DNA of 64,000 bases from Sporomusa malonica (GTDB lineage: Bacteria > Bacillota > Negativicutes > Sporomusales > Sporomusaceae): NCBI RefSeq assembly GCF_900176355.1, contig NZ_FWXI01000004.1, forward strand, positions 62,001-126,000, read 5' to 3'. The notes under the pieces are model-generated. The model was not told the origin of the DNA. It saw only the letters and a program-made list of their open reading frames with translations, and made no database searches. This document shows, piece after piece, positions 9,727 through 17,884 of this stretch. A program made the translations under genes and the position numbers. Numbering within the stretch: position 1 is the stretch's first letter; every line of letters starts with the position of its first letter.

Positions 9727-11292
9727 TTATTGGAACGCTGCGCCCCTCACGTCAAGCGCGGCATCTGGTAGTACATAAACGCCGGAGAGATTCTTCCGTT
9801 TACCGGCCAAATTGTCCTGTACAGTTAAGAACACCCACGGCGCATCTTCAACAATAGTCTTCTGTGCCTCGCCATAGGCATTTAAACGTTCTTTTTCATC
9901 ACCAGATTCCAGACCAGTGGTAACAAACTTCTCTAGTTGATCGTTGGCATAAAAACCAACATTAAAGCCAGCAGTCGGGAACATATTTTTTGTTAACAAC
10001 GGACGGATACCCCAGTCGGCTTCACCAGTTGACGGAGACCAGCCACTAATTGCCACCTGCAGCTTGCTTTCTTCCGGCTTAACCGACAGTTGATTGGTCA
10101 GCGTAACAAAATCCATTTGCTGAATTGTTGCTTTTACCCCAATCGCCTGCCACTGCTGCTGAACAAACTCGGCAAGCTTGGCCCGGACGGTATCATTTGG
10201 TGTCCAGAGAGTAACCTCAAAGCCATTGGGCACTCCGGCCTCAGCCAGCAGCTTTTTGGCTTTTTCTACATCATAAGCATACATTTGTTGCTTTTGGAAG
10301 CCCCATACTTTAGGCGCAAACGCTGATTCAGGTGCTGACGCAAACCCTTTATACACGACTTTGGCCAAAGCATCTTTATCTACAGCATAGTTAAGTGCCT
10401 GACGGATACGCTTATCATCAAACGGCTTTTTGGTTACGTTAAACACAACATAACGTTCAATGATGGATTGAGCTTGGTCAACAACAATATTGCTGTCACC
10501 TTTGATGGCCTCCACTTGCTCTGAAGGCAGCGGATAGATAAATTGAGCTTCACCTGTTTTCAGCATAGCTACCCTTGAGGCTGATTCAGTCACAGGCTTA
10601 AAGGTGATTTTGTCAACCTTGGCGGCATTGGCTTTATCCCAGTAAGCGTCGAACTTTTTGACGATTACATATTGTCCATCTTTCCACTCAACAAACTGGA
10701 ACGGGCCGGTGCCAACCGGATGACGATTCAGATCCTTGCCATACTCTTTAATAGCTTTCGGAGAAATCATCAGACCAGCCGGATGTGCAAAGGCTTGGAG
10801 AATAGGGGCAAACGGCTTATTAAGCACAATCTTGACAGTATACGGATCGATAATCTCCACATGATCGATCGCTGTATAGAGAGAGGCCCGCTTCAACTTG
10901 TTAGCAGGATCTTTTAAGCGGTCAATGTTAGCTTTAACAGCTTCAGCATTAAAATCAGTTCCATCTTGGAATTTGACACCTTTTTTCAGTTTGAAGGTAA
11001 TACTCTTGGCATCCTTGGCCAGTTCAGGCATTGCCTCGGCCAGCACAGGGATAACCTTCATGTCCTTATCAAAACCAAGTAAACCTTCGTACATGGTCTT
11101 CTGAATCCCGTAAGCCAAGGTGTCTTGAGTATCATGCGGGTCCATAGTGGTCGGATTGGCATCTTGTGCTATAACCAGTTCACTCGGCTTTTTATCCCCA
11201 GCAGCTTGGTTAGATTTAGAGCAACCGGCCAACAACATAGTGAAAGCTAACATTCCTATCAATAACAGACTAATCATTCTTGATGGCTTCAT
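9727..11292 (-). CDS. dppA: Peptide ABC transporter substrate-binding lipoprotein (SBP_bac_5 family)
   Basis: 521 residues. A type II signal peptide ends in LLAGC (Cys at about 24), so the protein is predicted to be lipid-anchored. The family-5 solute-binding fold is shown by ANPTTMDPHDT near the start, LKKGVKFQDGT and VGTGPFQFVEW. It resembles dipeptide/glutathione-binding proteins (DppA/GsiB); the exact peptide is unknown. AAAGGAGG precedes the ATG. Between the two lies a two-codon ORF (ATG GAA TGA) that overlaps the start, an oddity that might tune initiation. It is first in the operon and 60-70 bases downstream of a sigma-54 promoter. Confidence 0.92.
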   Translation of the reverse strand: MKPSRMISLLLIGMLAFTMLLAGCSKSNQAAGDKKPSELVIAQDANPTTMDPHDTQDTLAYGIQKTMYEGLLGFDKDMKVIPVLAEAMPELAKDAKSITFKLKKGVKFQDGTDFNAEAVKANIDRLKDPANKLKRASLYTAIDHVEIIDPYTVKIVLNKPFAPILQAFAHPAGLMISPKAIKEYGKDLNRHPVGTGPFQFVEWKDGQYVIVKKFDAYWDKANAAKVDKITFKPVTESASRVAMLKTGEAQFIYPLPSEQVEAIKGDSNIVVDQAQSIIERYVVFNVTKKPFDDKRIRQALNYAVDKDALAKVVYKGFASAPESAFAPKVWGFQKQQMYAYDVEKAKKLLAEAGVPNGFEVTLWTPNDTVRAKLAEFVQQQWQAIGVKATIQQMDFVTLTNQLSVKPEESKLQVAISGWSPSTGEADWGIRPLLTKNMFPTAGFNVGFYANDQLEKFVTTGLESGDEKERLNAYGEAQKTIVEDAPWVFLTVQDNLAGKRKNLSGVYVLPDAALDVRGAAFQ

Positions 11293-11366
11293 TCCATTGC
11301 AACCTCCTTTAAACTACTACTTACATAACTTGCTTCGTACAGACGCATCTAGTCAAAGTAATATTA

Positions 11367-11382
11367 AGCAAAAACTGTGCCA
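11367..11382 (-). promoter_or_regulatory. Sigma-54 (-24/-12) promoter of the peptide transporter operon
   Basis: On the minus strand TGGCAC (11377-11382) and TTGCT (11367-11371) are separated by exactly five bases. This fits the consensus TGGCAC-N5-TTGCW fully. Transcription should start near 11356, giving a leader of about 64 bases before dppA. A sigma-54 activator is encoded just beyond the operon. Confidence 0.8.
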
Positions 11383-11559
11383 ACTAAATCACATTTTTAC
11401 AAAAAGCACAATTAATGTAACATTTAAATACGTAGAGGAGACTGTATATGAACATTCTTCCATATTAACTACACAAATCCCTCTAAAATTCAACCTATAA
11501 AGACATGTTGCAGAAAAAATTATTATTTTCTCCATACCTTCTATCAAGCATCGACGTTT

Positions 11560-11605
11560 TAGGTGAACCTATTAAGGCTTAAGGTTGTTTTTTAGGTTGC
11601 CCTAA
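11560..11605. promoter_or_regulatory. Two palindromes upstream of the sigma-54 promoter, candidate activator sites
   Basis: TAGGT-ga-ACCTA (11560-11571) and TTAGG-ttgc-CCTAA (11592-11605) share a TTTAGGT/CCTA core. Their centres are 33 bp apart, about three helical turns. They lie roughly 180-225 bp upstream of the -24 element, the typical distance for enhancer-type sites. The second overlaps the iadA stop codon. Apart from these sites and the promoter, the gap between dppA and iadA shows nothing else I can name. Confidence 0.55.
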
Positions 11606-12783
11606 CAAGTTTCATAAGTCCCTTTTATCATTACTTCTCCCGATGTCATCATCTTTCTCCCCTTGGCCAATACCATATCAATATTAAATTCCCGATCCAT
11701 GATAACTATATCAGCATCACTGCCCTCCTTTATATACCCTTTCTCCGGACAAATCCCCAAAATGCTGGCTACATTTGAGGTAAAAAACCGTAAAGCCGTT
11801 TCCAGACCCAGCCCTTCTTCTATAACCAGGTTTTTTAACACCAATTGCGAAGCCTCTATTCTTCCTACACCCATTCCAATAATATTACCCTGACTATCGT
11901 ACTTAGGCACACTGCCATTCCCATCAGAACTTACAGCAACATTACCTACCGGAACTCCCTCCCTGAGACATTCCATAATTGCCCGGCTAGGCTTAATTTC
12001 ATCTGCCGGCGTCAATTCCCCATAGGATGTTATATCAATTCGGCCACCCCGCTTGGCAAATTCTTTAGCCTGCATAAAAAGTTCTTTGCTGCGCGTTACA
12101 TGGGTAGGAATAAACTGGGTGACTGGTATTTCAGTTGTTCGCACAGCTTCCATAACCATATTTAGCCCTTCTTTTCCCTCACCCATATGTATATGTACGA
12201 GGCCAGGCTTACCGCTTAGCATACCTGCCACTCGGGCGTCGGCAGCTAACCTAGTCAGCTCTTCGAACGTAAAATTTGACGACCGGTGGTCGGCTAATGC
12301 CATTTTTACACCAATGACTTTATCAACAAACATGATGTCTCTTGCTATACTGCCTGTTATGGTAACACTTGGCGTCTTATAAGAGCCAGTGTAGATAAGC
12401 GTGGTAATACCTTCGGTTTCCAGTCCCATGGCTTTGGCAAACAAGGCTTCGACACTTCTGGCAAATCCATCAGTGCCTAACAGGCCAACAACCGTGGTAA
12501 CCCCAGCCTTAATAATGCTAGACAGGGCAATCTCCGGAGTACGGCTGGCAAACCCAGTCTCGCCTCCACCACCAATAAGATGTACATGCTGATCAATAAA
12601 TCCTGGTACGACTACCTTCCCCTTAGCATCGATTACTTCGACATCCGGCAAACACCTGAGCAGGCTGCCAACGTCAATTGCAGTCGCTATTTTAATAACT
12701 TTATTGCCAATTATTAAAATATCCTTTTCTCCCAGAAATTCGGGCGCATATATACTGCCATTTCTGATTAATAATTCTGCCAT
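11602..12783 (-). CDS. iadA: Beta-aspartyl (isoaspartyl) dipeptidase
   Basis: 393-residue zinc amidohydrolase. It has QHVHLIGGGGE (metal ligands and the substrate-binding loop), the SRTPE motif, a HIHMGEG segment, PTHV and the SSDGNGS stretch with the catalytic Asp. IadA splits beta-aspartyl dipeptides from damaged proteins or imported peptides. It lies 35 bases after the C26 amidohydrolase gene and probably shares its sigma-54 promoter. Location between peptide import and aminopeptidase genes supports a peptide-degradation role. Confidence 0.9.
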   Translation of the reverse strand: MAELLIRNGSIYAPEFLGEKDILIIGNKVIKIATAIDVGSLLRCLPDVEVIDAKGKVVVPGFIDQHVHLIGGGGETGFASRTPEIALSSIIKAGVTTVVGLLGTDGFARSVEALFAKAMGLETEGITTLIYTGSYKTPSVTITGSIARDIMFVDKVIGVKMALADHRSSNFTFEELTRLAADARVAGMLSGKPGLVHIHMGEGKEGLNMVMEAVRTTEIPVTQFIPTHVTRSKELFMQAKEFAKRGGRIDITSYGELTPADEIKPSRAIMECLREGVPVGNVAVSSDGNGSVPKYDSQGNIIGMGVGRIEASQLVLKNLVIEEGLGLETALRFFTSNVASILGICPEKGYIKEGSDADIVIMDREFNIDMVLAKGRKMMTSGEVMIKGTYETC

Positions 12784-12818
12784 TACCAGACCCCTCTTTT
12801 AAGCTTTCTGTTGTCAGC

Positions 12819-13541
12819 TTATTGACCCCGCTGCTTTGTTGCTACTGCTCTTACAAATGCCCGAATAAGATTAAGCATATCAGCATTTTTGTCCACCATC
12901 ATTTCCGGATGCCACTGAACAGCCAGCGTAAATACGCCATCTGATCTCTCCATTCCCTCAATCACGCCATCCTTAGCCCTGGCATTGACGACAAAGCCAG
13001 GGGCAATGTCCTTTACCGCCTGATGATGGAAGCTATTGGTTAGGATAGTTTCTTGACCGAAAACCTGGTGTAATCTCGATCCCTCGCTGATCTCCACGGT
13101 GTGTCCGGGTACATACATTTTTGATTGTTGAAAATGTTTGAGATGCTGCTCTGAAACTTGGGATAAGTCTTGGTATAATGTACCGCCGAAGGCTACATTC
13201 ATAATCTGCATACCCCGGCAAATACCAAACATAGGCTTTTGCAAACTTGCGGCTATACGTGCCGCTGCTACTTGATGCTCATCTACTTCAGGAAAAATAA
13301 AACCTAATTGCCGCTGAGGTTCTTCGCCGTATGTAAGCGGATTGACATCATGACCGCCAGATAAGAGTACCCCGTCGACCCTTTCTATTTGTTCCCGAAT
13401 GGCATCCTCTTCATCCTCAATGACCGGCAATAACAGCGGAACTGCCCCAGCCAAGCTAAGAGCCCGTACATATTCTTGATTGATATACATTCTTTCCATC
13501 CCTGGGAAAAAACCGCCGTCGGTGATAAGCATATTAGCCAA
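12819..13541 (-). CDS. Gamma-glutamyl-gamma-aminobutyrate hydrolase family protein (peptidase C26)
   Basis: Class-I glutamine-amidotransferase-like hydrolase of 240 residues from the TTG at 13541. The oxyanion region LLSGGHDVNP, the nucleophile GICRGMQ and the VQWHPE catalytic His-Glu are all present. PuuD homologues hydrolyse gamma-glutamyl amides. The family N-terminus (KPVIGI) is encoded in frame upstream of this TTG, with GGAGG placed 8 bases before an ATC codon at 13565. True initiation may therefore use a rare codon and add eight residues. It heads a two-gene unit with iadA. Confidence 0.85.
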   Translation of the reverse strand: MANMLITDGGFFPGMERMYINQEYVRALSLAGAVPLLLPVIEDEEDAIREQIERVDGVLLSGGHDVNPLTYGEEPQRQLGFIFPEVDEHQVAAARIAASLQKPMFGICRGMQIMNVAFGGTLYQDLSQVSEQHLKHFQQSKMYVPGHTVEISEGSRLHQVFGQETILTNSFHHQAVKDIAPGFVVNARAKDGVIEGMERSDGVFTLAVQWHPEMMVDKNADMLNLIRAFVRAVATKQRGQ

Positions 13542-13602
13542 AATTCCAATTACAGGCTTACAGATACAATTCGCCTCCCTTTCCTATTTGTTTTACTACA
13601 TA

Positions 13603-13618
13603 TGCAATATGCATGCCA
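13603..13618 (-). promoter_or_regulatory. Sigma-54 (-24/-12) promoter before the C26/iadA operon
   Basis: On the minus strand TGGCAT (13613-13618), five bases, then TTGCA (13603-13607). Only the last base of the -24 hexamer differs from TGGCAC. The start site would be near 13592, about 27-50 bases before the possible start codons. Confidence 0.65.
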
Positions 13619-13670
13619 ATAAGATTCTTGCATCGTATTCATCATTGGATATCTGCCGTAAGCTAATATA

Positions 13671-13716
13671 AGTGGACAGGTTTGATGTCTCGCCGAAACA
13701 TTAAACCTGTCCACTT
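13671..13716. promoter_or_regulatory. Long inverted repeat, 14-base arms
   Basis: Perfect arms at 13671-13684 and 13703-13716 (AAGTGGACAGGTTT and complement) with an 18-base loop. It lies just after the small membrane-protein gene and about 50-100 bp upstream of the sigma-54 promoter. With no T tract it is a poor intrinsic terminator. It could be an activator-binding site or an RNA-stabilising hairpin. Confidence 0.5.
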
Positions 13717-13719
13717 GTA

Positions 13720-14121
13720 TTAACGTATATGAAAGAGCATACCACTTATAAATGGTATTAGCCAGATGACCCAAACAGTTAAGCTATATCGTTGAAACTT
13801 CTTTACCCATTCTATTTTTTTATTACATACAACAATAGTAGCCCAACCAGCATGCAGCAACATCACAACAAGCGCAAATAATCCAGTAAGACTATGAAAG
13901 TCGTTATGAGTTGCAAAAAAACTAGTCAGACCCTGCAAGGTACTACTGGCAGTTTCTCTGTACAATATCGCCATTACTATGGTTCCTAAAACATCGAAAA
14001 CAAGCCCGCACCAAAATAGAAGCACATGCCACCATTTCAGCTGCCCCTGAATCTTTTCACTCCAAATACCAACCGTATAAGCGATAAATGCTCCAACTAT
14101 CAAAATTACTGCCTGTATCAT
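13720..14121 (-). CDS. Small four-TM membrane protein, HsmA/TIGR03987-like
   Basis: 133 residues, almost entirely four hydrophobic helices (about 2-20, 30-55, 75-100 and 110-130). Histidines are conserved-looking in the middle (HNDFHSLTG, LLHAGWA). It resembles a family of uncharacterised membrane proteins; function unknown. It starts 28 bases after the PLD-like gene with an AGAGGAT ribosome site, so it is probably the last member of the helicase-like/PLD-like operon. Confidence 0.6.
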   Translation of the reverse strand: MIQAVILIVGAFIAYTVGIWSEKIQGQLKWWHVLLFWCGLVFDVLGTIVMAILYRETASSTLQGLTSFFATHNDFHSLTGLFALVVMLLHAGWATIVVCNKKIEWVKKFQRYSLTVWVIWLIPFISGMLFHIR

Positions 14122-14149
14122 GCTAATTTGATCCTCTCGTTTTCCACTG

Positions 14150-15814
14150 TCATTTAAACAACTCTTTACAAATAGTAGTTATTTTACTACATGCCTGAGG
14201 ATTACGGATATATAGCTTCTCCAGCCACCTTACTAGTTCGGCGTTGCTCTCTTGACATACCAGGCAATTCAATAAACGGGTAAACCCAAGTTCATATTCG
14301 CCAGCTCTAACATATACCGCTAGGATGTTGAGTAGTATGCGACTGGAATGAGTGGCTATTACTTTTTCCAAGGCTTCTTCAGCCAGGGCCTCGCGTATAT
14401 AGCTATGCTCATTCAGCCCTAGAAGCGCATAAAACCAGGAAATACATTTTAATTGGTTAGATAAAAAGCCTTCAATCAACTGCGCCTCTAATTGTTTCAA
14501 GAACAGCCCTTGTAAGCAACCACTTTTCTCTACTACATAATTTTTATCAACTATCCTGTCTACCGCCCTGTTACGAACTATATGTTCGCCACGGTATGAC
14601 AGCCAATGCAGCGAATCCAGCATGTGATACTGCCGGTCTACCAGAAGCTCTTTATTAGCGAGGTTGCCAATATTAAAGAGAAAAACTCCTGGCGCCCCCT
14701 CGGCATCAACAATACTTTGGAGTTTCTCCATTAGGACTGGTGCAGCTAGGCGATTCTCGTTAGTACTTGTCTGGGCACCCCCCCAGCCAATATAAATGAC
14801 CCCTTTTCTCCTAACGACATCACGAAAACGTGCCAAGACCTCATCGTCGGCAGCGATTGCAGAAATGCAAGGTGAAATAATCAGTATTCTCTCTTGAACA
14901 TCATTAAATGCTTGCAAGAAGGCTTTGCGAATAGCGGGACCGTACAATGTCTCCAGAATTCTAGGTTGCTTAGGGGAAATGCAGACATCTTTGTTAAAAA
15001 TCTTTTGCACCTGCGCAAGCCGATGCTCGTTCTCAAGCGAGTTAAGGGCAAAAGTTAGTTTTTCGCAAATTCTTTTCTGCCCAAAATCCCAAACTTGGCA
15101 AAACACTTGATTATTAACAGCATCATACACCCAGATCTCACCAAAATGCCGGCTTACATCTTGTTCAAGCTGAGATTCACGAATTTCAGTAACTGAATTG
15201 ACCAAATCACCTGCATATAATTCCTCGATCTGCCTCTGGGCAATGCGGAATGCTTCTTCATCCAGCACTGGAGAAGCACTCCGCATTGCTTTTTCTTCCT
15301 GCTGGTTAAAATAACGAAAAATTGGCAAATCTTTCATGACGCAGACTGGCTTATCAGTGATGTCCCGGTAGGTATCAATCAGCTCATATTGTGCATTTAA
15401 GGTAACTATAACTATTTCATTATGAGTAGCAGCCATCAGGCCTGTTTGGTATGCGTCCCAGCCTTCATTGGTCAATTCATAAATGATTTTTCCACCGACC
15501 TCACTTTCGACGAGCAAACGGCATAGGAGTAACTCTTGCAGGTGTCTTTCAACAAAAACCTCATCCAATCTTAATAGGTCGCCAATTCCTTGTTGACTTT
15601 TAAGGTCGCTTACCCCGCTGGCAATACATTTCATGATAAACTCTTCAATAATGGTAGGACATCTGTATCCGTCAAGGGTAACTTCGACTGTTATAACGGC
15701 AACAGGTAATATCCACTCCCGAGTCTCCAATACTATCAGTCCGGCTTGACTAGAGGCTAAGTCCTGGGCGATATCATCAATTTCCGAGGAGTTCTTTTCT
15801 GTAACCCAATCCAC
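14150..15814 (-). CDS. PLD-fold protein with degenerate HKD motif and N-terminal winged-helix-like region
   Basis: 554 residues. About residues 1-145 look like a winged-helix region (YELTNEGWDAYQTG). About 295-430 match a phospholipase-D-like nuclease fold: ILIISPCIS, a VIYIGWGG strand, then NKELLVD followed by HMLDSLHWLSYRGE, the usual place of the HxK(x)4D...GSxNWLS motif. Lys and Asp are kept but the catalytic His is Ala, so hydrolysis is unlikely. The C-terminal 120 residues are helical. It starts 21 bases after the helicase-like gene. The pairing resembles COG1112 helicase plus PLD gene pairs such as Mokosh (family assignment is inference). Confidence 0.7.
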   Translation of the reverse strand: MDWVTEKNSSEIDDIAQDLASSQAGLIVLETREWILPVAVITVEVTLDGYRCPTIIEEFIMKCIASGVSDLKSQQGIGDLLRLDEVFVERHLQELLLCRLLVESEVGGKIIYELTNEGWDAYQTGLMAATHNEIVIVTLNAQYELIDTYRDITDKPVCVMKDLPIFRYFNQQEEKAMRSASPVLDEEAFRIAQRQIEELYAGDLVNSVTEIRESQLEQDVSRHFGEIWVYDAVNNQVFCQVWDFGQKRICEKLTFALNSLENEHRLAQVQKIFNKDVCISPKQPRILETLYGPAIRKAFLQAFNDVQERILIISPCISAIAADDEVLARFRDVVRRKGVIYIGWGGAQTSTNENRLAAPVLMEKLQSIVDAEGAPGVFLFNIGNLANKELLVDRQYHMLDSLHWLSYRGEHIVRNRAVDRIVDKNYVVEKSGCLQGLFLKQLEAQLIEGFLSNQLKCISWFYALLGLNEHSYIREALAEEALEKVIATHSSRILLNILAVYVRAGEYELGFTRLLNCLVCQESNAELVRWLEKLYIRNPQACSKITTICKELFK

Positions 15815-15835
15815 GTCTTCCCTCCTACCATCGAT

Positions 15836-17665
15836 TTAGCCTATCATAATCACCTTTCTCCCCTTAAGAACATGTAAGAATATATCTGGCGGGGATGCTC
15901 CACTTACCACATCACTAATAATCACATCACATTCGGGATGGTATTGAGCAAAGGATTGGGAAGCTGATTCTAAAAAGGTCATACCGATCACGTTAACCTG
16001 CTCTATATAAATTGGGATTAAGCAGCTCTTTTCCGCAGCCGTAACTTTATTTATCCGGCTTATCCATTCTGTTGCTAGCGAGACTCTGACCATGACCTCA
16101 TCAAAGCAGCTCTCCCTGTTGTCCAATTTCATGGTTACTGCTGCTATCTTATGGAAAATCGTCGTTTCCTCGCCGGCTAATGCCTCCATCTTATCATGTG
16201 ACTGTTCTATCAAATTTTTCAATTCAGCCAAACGTTTACAGACTTTATTGGTGCTTTGCAGTTGTCTTGTTAAATCCACCAGACCTGCTTGAACATGGTT
16301 ATAGGATCGATCCAGCCAATGTCCACAAGTCAAGAGATGCTTGTAGCAAGCCTCGTAAATCCGCTGGGTCAGATAATGGCATTCCAATAAAATGTTCTCA
16401 ATTTCAGTAGTTGTCTGTTCGAGGAGGGTACCTGGCGAATTCACCAGCTGCACCATCGCCTTGGCTTTTATTATTAAATCAAACAACGTTTTTTTCCACT
16501 CTGTGCAAAAACCAAGTCTAGCCAATATGATTGGCGGTGAAGCCCATAATAGTTCATTGGCTCTGTCGCGCAAGCGGCTGATACTCTGACAGTTAACCAC
16601 CACATCCTGTGTTTCTGACCTAAGAAGACTTGTCGACCAACCATACTCCCTGGCCGTATCAATGAGCACCTGAGAGATTTGCTGCAGTTCATTTATTGTA
16701 TCTTCTTCTATAGATACCAGATCATATTGCCGTTGCTTAATAGTATTGATCCTGTCCAGCAACAGACTAATATCTTGATTAAAAAAAGAATCTTCTGATG
16801 TGTTCTTCTGGCGATAGGCTTTCTGAGCGACAGCCGCAAACTCAATAAGATATTGCCGGTACTGTTCTACAGCAATAATTTGGTTCTCTCGGTTACTGTT
16901 TAGCAATACATATGAATCCGGTTTGCGCTCAGTTAGTAGCGACAAGCATTTTACCAGGTTCTGTTTTTCCTCGTTAAGACGCTGTAGTTCAGACACTTGG
17001 GCAGCTACAGCGTCTTGAAGTTTTTCACTTTGCTTTGCCAGAGCAGCCTGGTCTGATAAGAGTACTAGCGCCCCACACTCTCGCTGAAGTTCATCCTCAA
17101 TTTTAGTTAGCTCCTGTCGCTGTTCATTATAGCGGGTGATACCGTCTGCGGTTTCGGCATATTCTTTTTGAATCTCAGCTTGCCGCTTAGCGAGCCGGGC
17201 TAGCTCTAATCGCATTCTTTCAGCTTGTTCCTGCTCTTGGCGCATATCGAGCACATCTTGTTGACACAGAGAAGTTATTTGATTTAGCCAAGTGTCCACT
17301 ACTTTATCTTCGTTTAAAGACAGCACCTTGTCATCTATCCTATCGGCACTGCTTTTATATAAGGCTCTGATTTTTGGATGTTTTGCCACGCAGCTTAGTA
17401 CATTATCTACAGTCTGATTAGATTGGGATATAATCAATGTCTTGAGGCCATGTTTAGCATGTTGGTAGCAAAGCTCAGCCATAAGCGTTGTTTTATCTAC
17501 CTCCGGTGATCCCTGGAGAAAAAATGAGTCTTTGGCAGCCACTGCCGCTTTTACAGCAACAATTTGGCCTGGATTTAAGGTTGACATCAATGTATCGGCG
17601 AGATCAAAAAAAGCATCATTACTTAGATTATCTTCGCTATTTTGCATTTGGATTACTGGAAGCAT
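15836..17665 (-). CDS. Truncated, degenerate SF1 (UPF1/COG1112-like) helicase protein with long coiled coil
   Basis: 609 residues. The start resembles the first RecA domain of a UPF1-like helicase: a Q-motif LNPGQIVAVKAA, Walker A position GSPEVDKTT (last Gly is Asp) and motif Ia ISQSNQTVDNVL. About 400 residues of heptad-rich helix follow. The end aligns with motif II/III, but DEAS has become DVVS. The protein stops at GRKVIMIG, exactly where GDxxQLPP should follow. The whole second RecA domain is missing, and I saw no trace of it in other frames. ATPase activity looks lost. The ATG has a poor ribosome site; a strong AAGGAGG lies about 37 bases before it without a canonical in-frame start. 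Confidence 0.7.
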   Translation of the reverse strand: MLPVIQMQNSEDNLSNDAFFDLADTLMSTLNPGQIVAVKAAVAAKDSFFLQGSPEVDKTTLMAELCYQHAKHGLKTLIISQSNQTVDNVLSCVAKHPKIRALYKSSADRIDDKVLSLNEDKVVDTWLNQITSLCQQDVLDMRQEQEQAERMRLELARLAKRQAEIQKEYAETADGITRYNEQRQELTKIEDELQRECGALVLLSDQAALAKQSEKLQDAVAAQVSELQRLNEEKQNLVKCLSLLTERKPDSYVLLNSNRENQIIAVEQYRQYLIEFAAVAQKAYRQKNTSEDSFFNQDISLLLDRINTIKQRQYDLVSIEEDTINELQQISQVLIDTAREYGWSTSLLRSETQDVVVNCQSISRLRDRANELLWASPPIILARLGFCTEWKKTLFDLIIKAKAMVQLVNSPGTLLEQTTTEIENILLECHYLTQRIYEACYKHLLTCGHWLDRSYNHVQAGLVDLTRQLQSTNKVCKRLAELKNLIEQSHDKMEALAGEETTIFHKIAAVTMKLDNRESCFDEVMVRVSLATEWISRINKVTAAEKSCLIPIYIEQVNVIGMTFLESASQSFAQYHPECDVIISDVVSGASPPDIFLHVLKGRKVIMIG

Positions 17666-17818
17666 ACTAATCTTGTCAGCAACCGATACGCTCGGTCGTT
17701 TCCTCCTTGTTCTCTATCGTAAAGAGCATCCATCTACGCTGTAAAAATAATGGTATTACCTGCAAATCTGCTCAGCAAACACTTATATACCTCTTCCAAA
17801 GTATTGGTTCTATTATTT

Positions 17819-17846
17819 AACATATAATTCCTTCACCAAAAGTCAA
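17819..17846 (-). promoter_or_regulatory. Possible sigma-70-type promoter for the helicase-like operon
   Basis: On the minus strand TTGACT (17841-17846) is followed after 16 bases by TATGTT (17819-17824). This would place the start near 17812, about 150 bases before the helicase-like ATG. The fit is moderate. I see nothing else in the gap up to 17885. Confidence 0.4.
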
Positions 17847-17884
17847 TTACTTACAATATCCGCACAGGTTAAGAGGATATTTTT

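Noticed and set aside
15836..15900. Frameshift hiding the missing second helicase domain downstream of 15836
   Set aside because: The next gene begins 21 bases on with its own ribosome site, and none of the other frames I read show GDxxQLPP or later helicase motifs.
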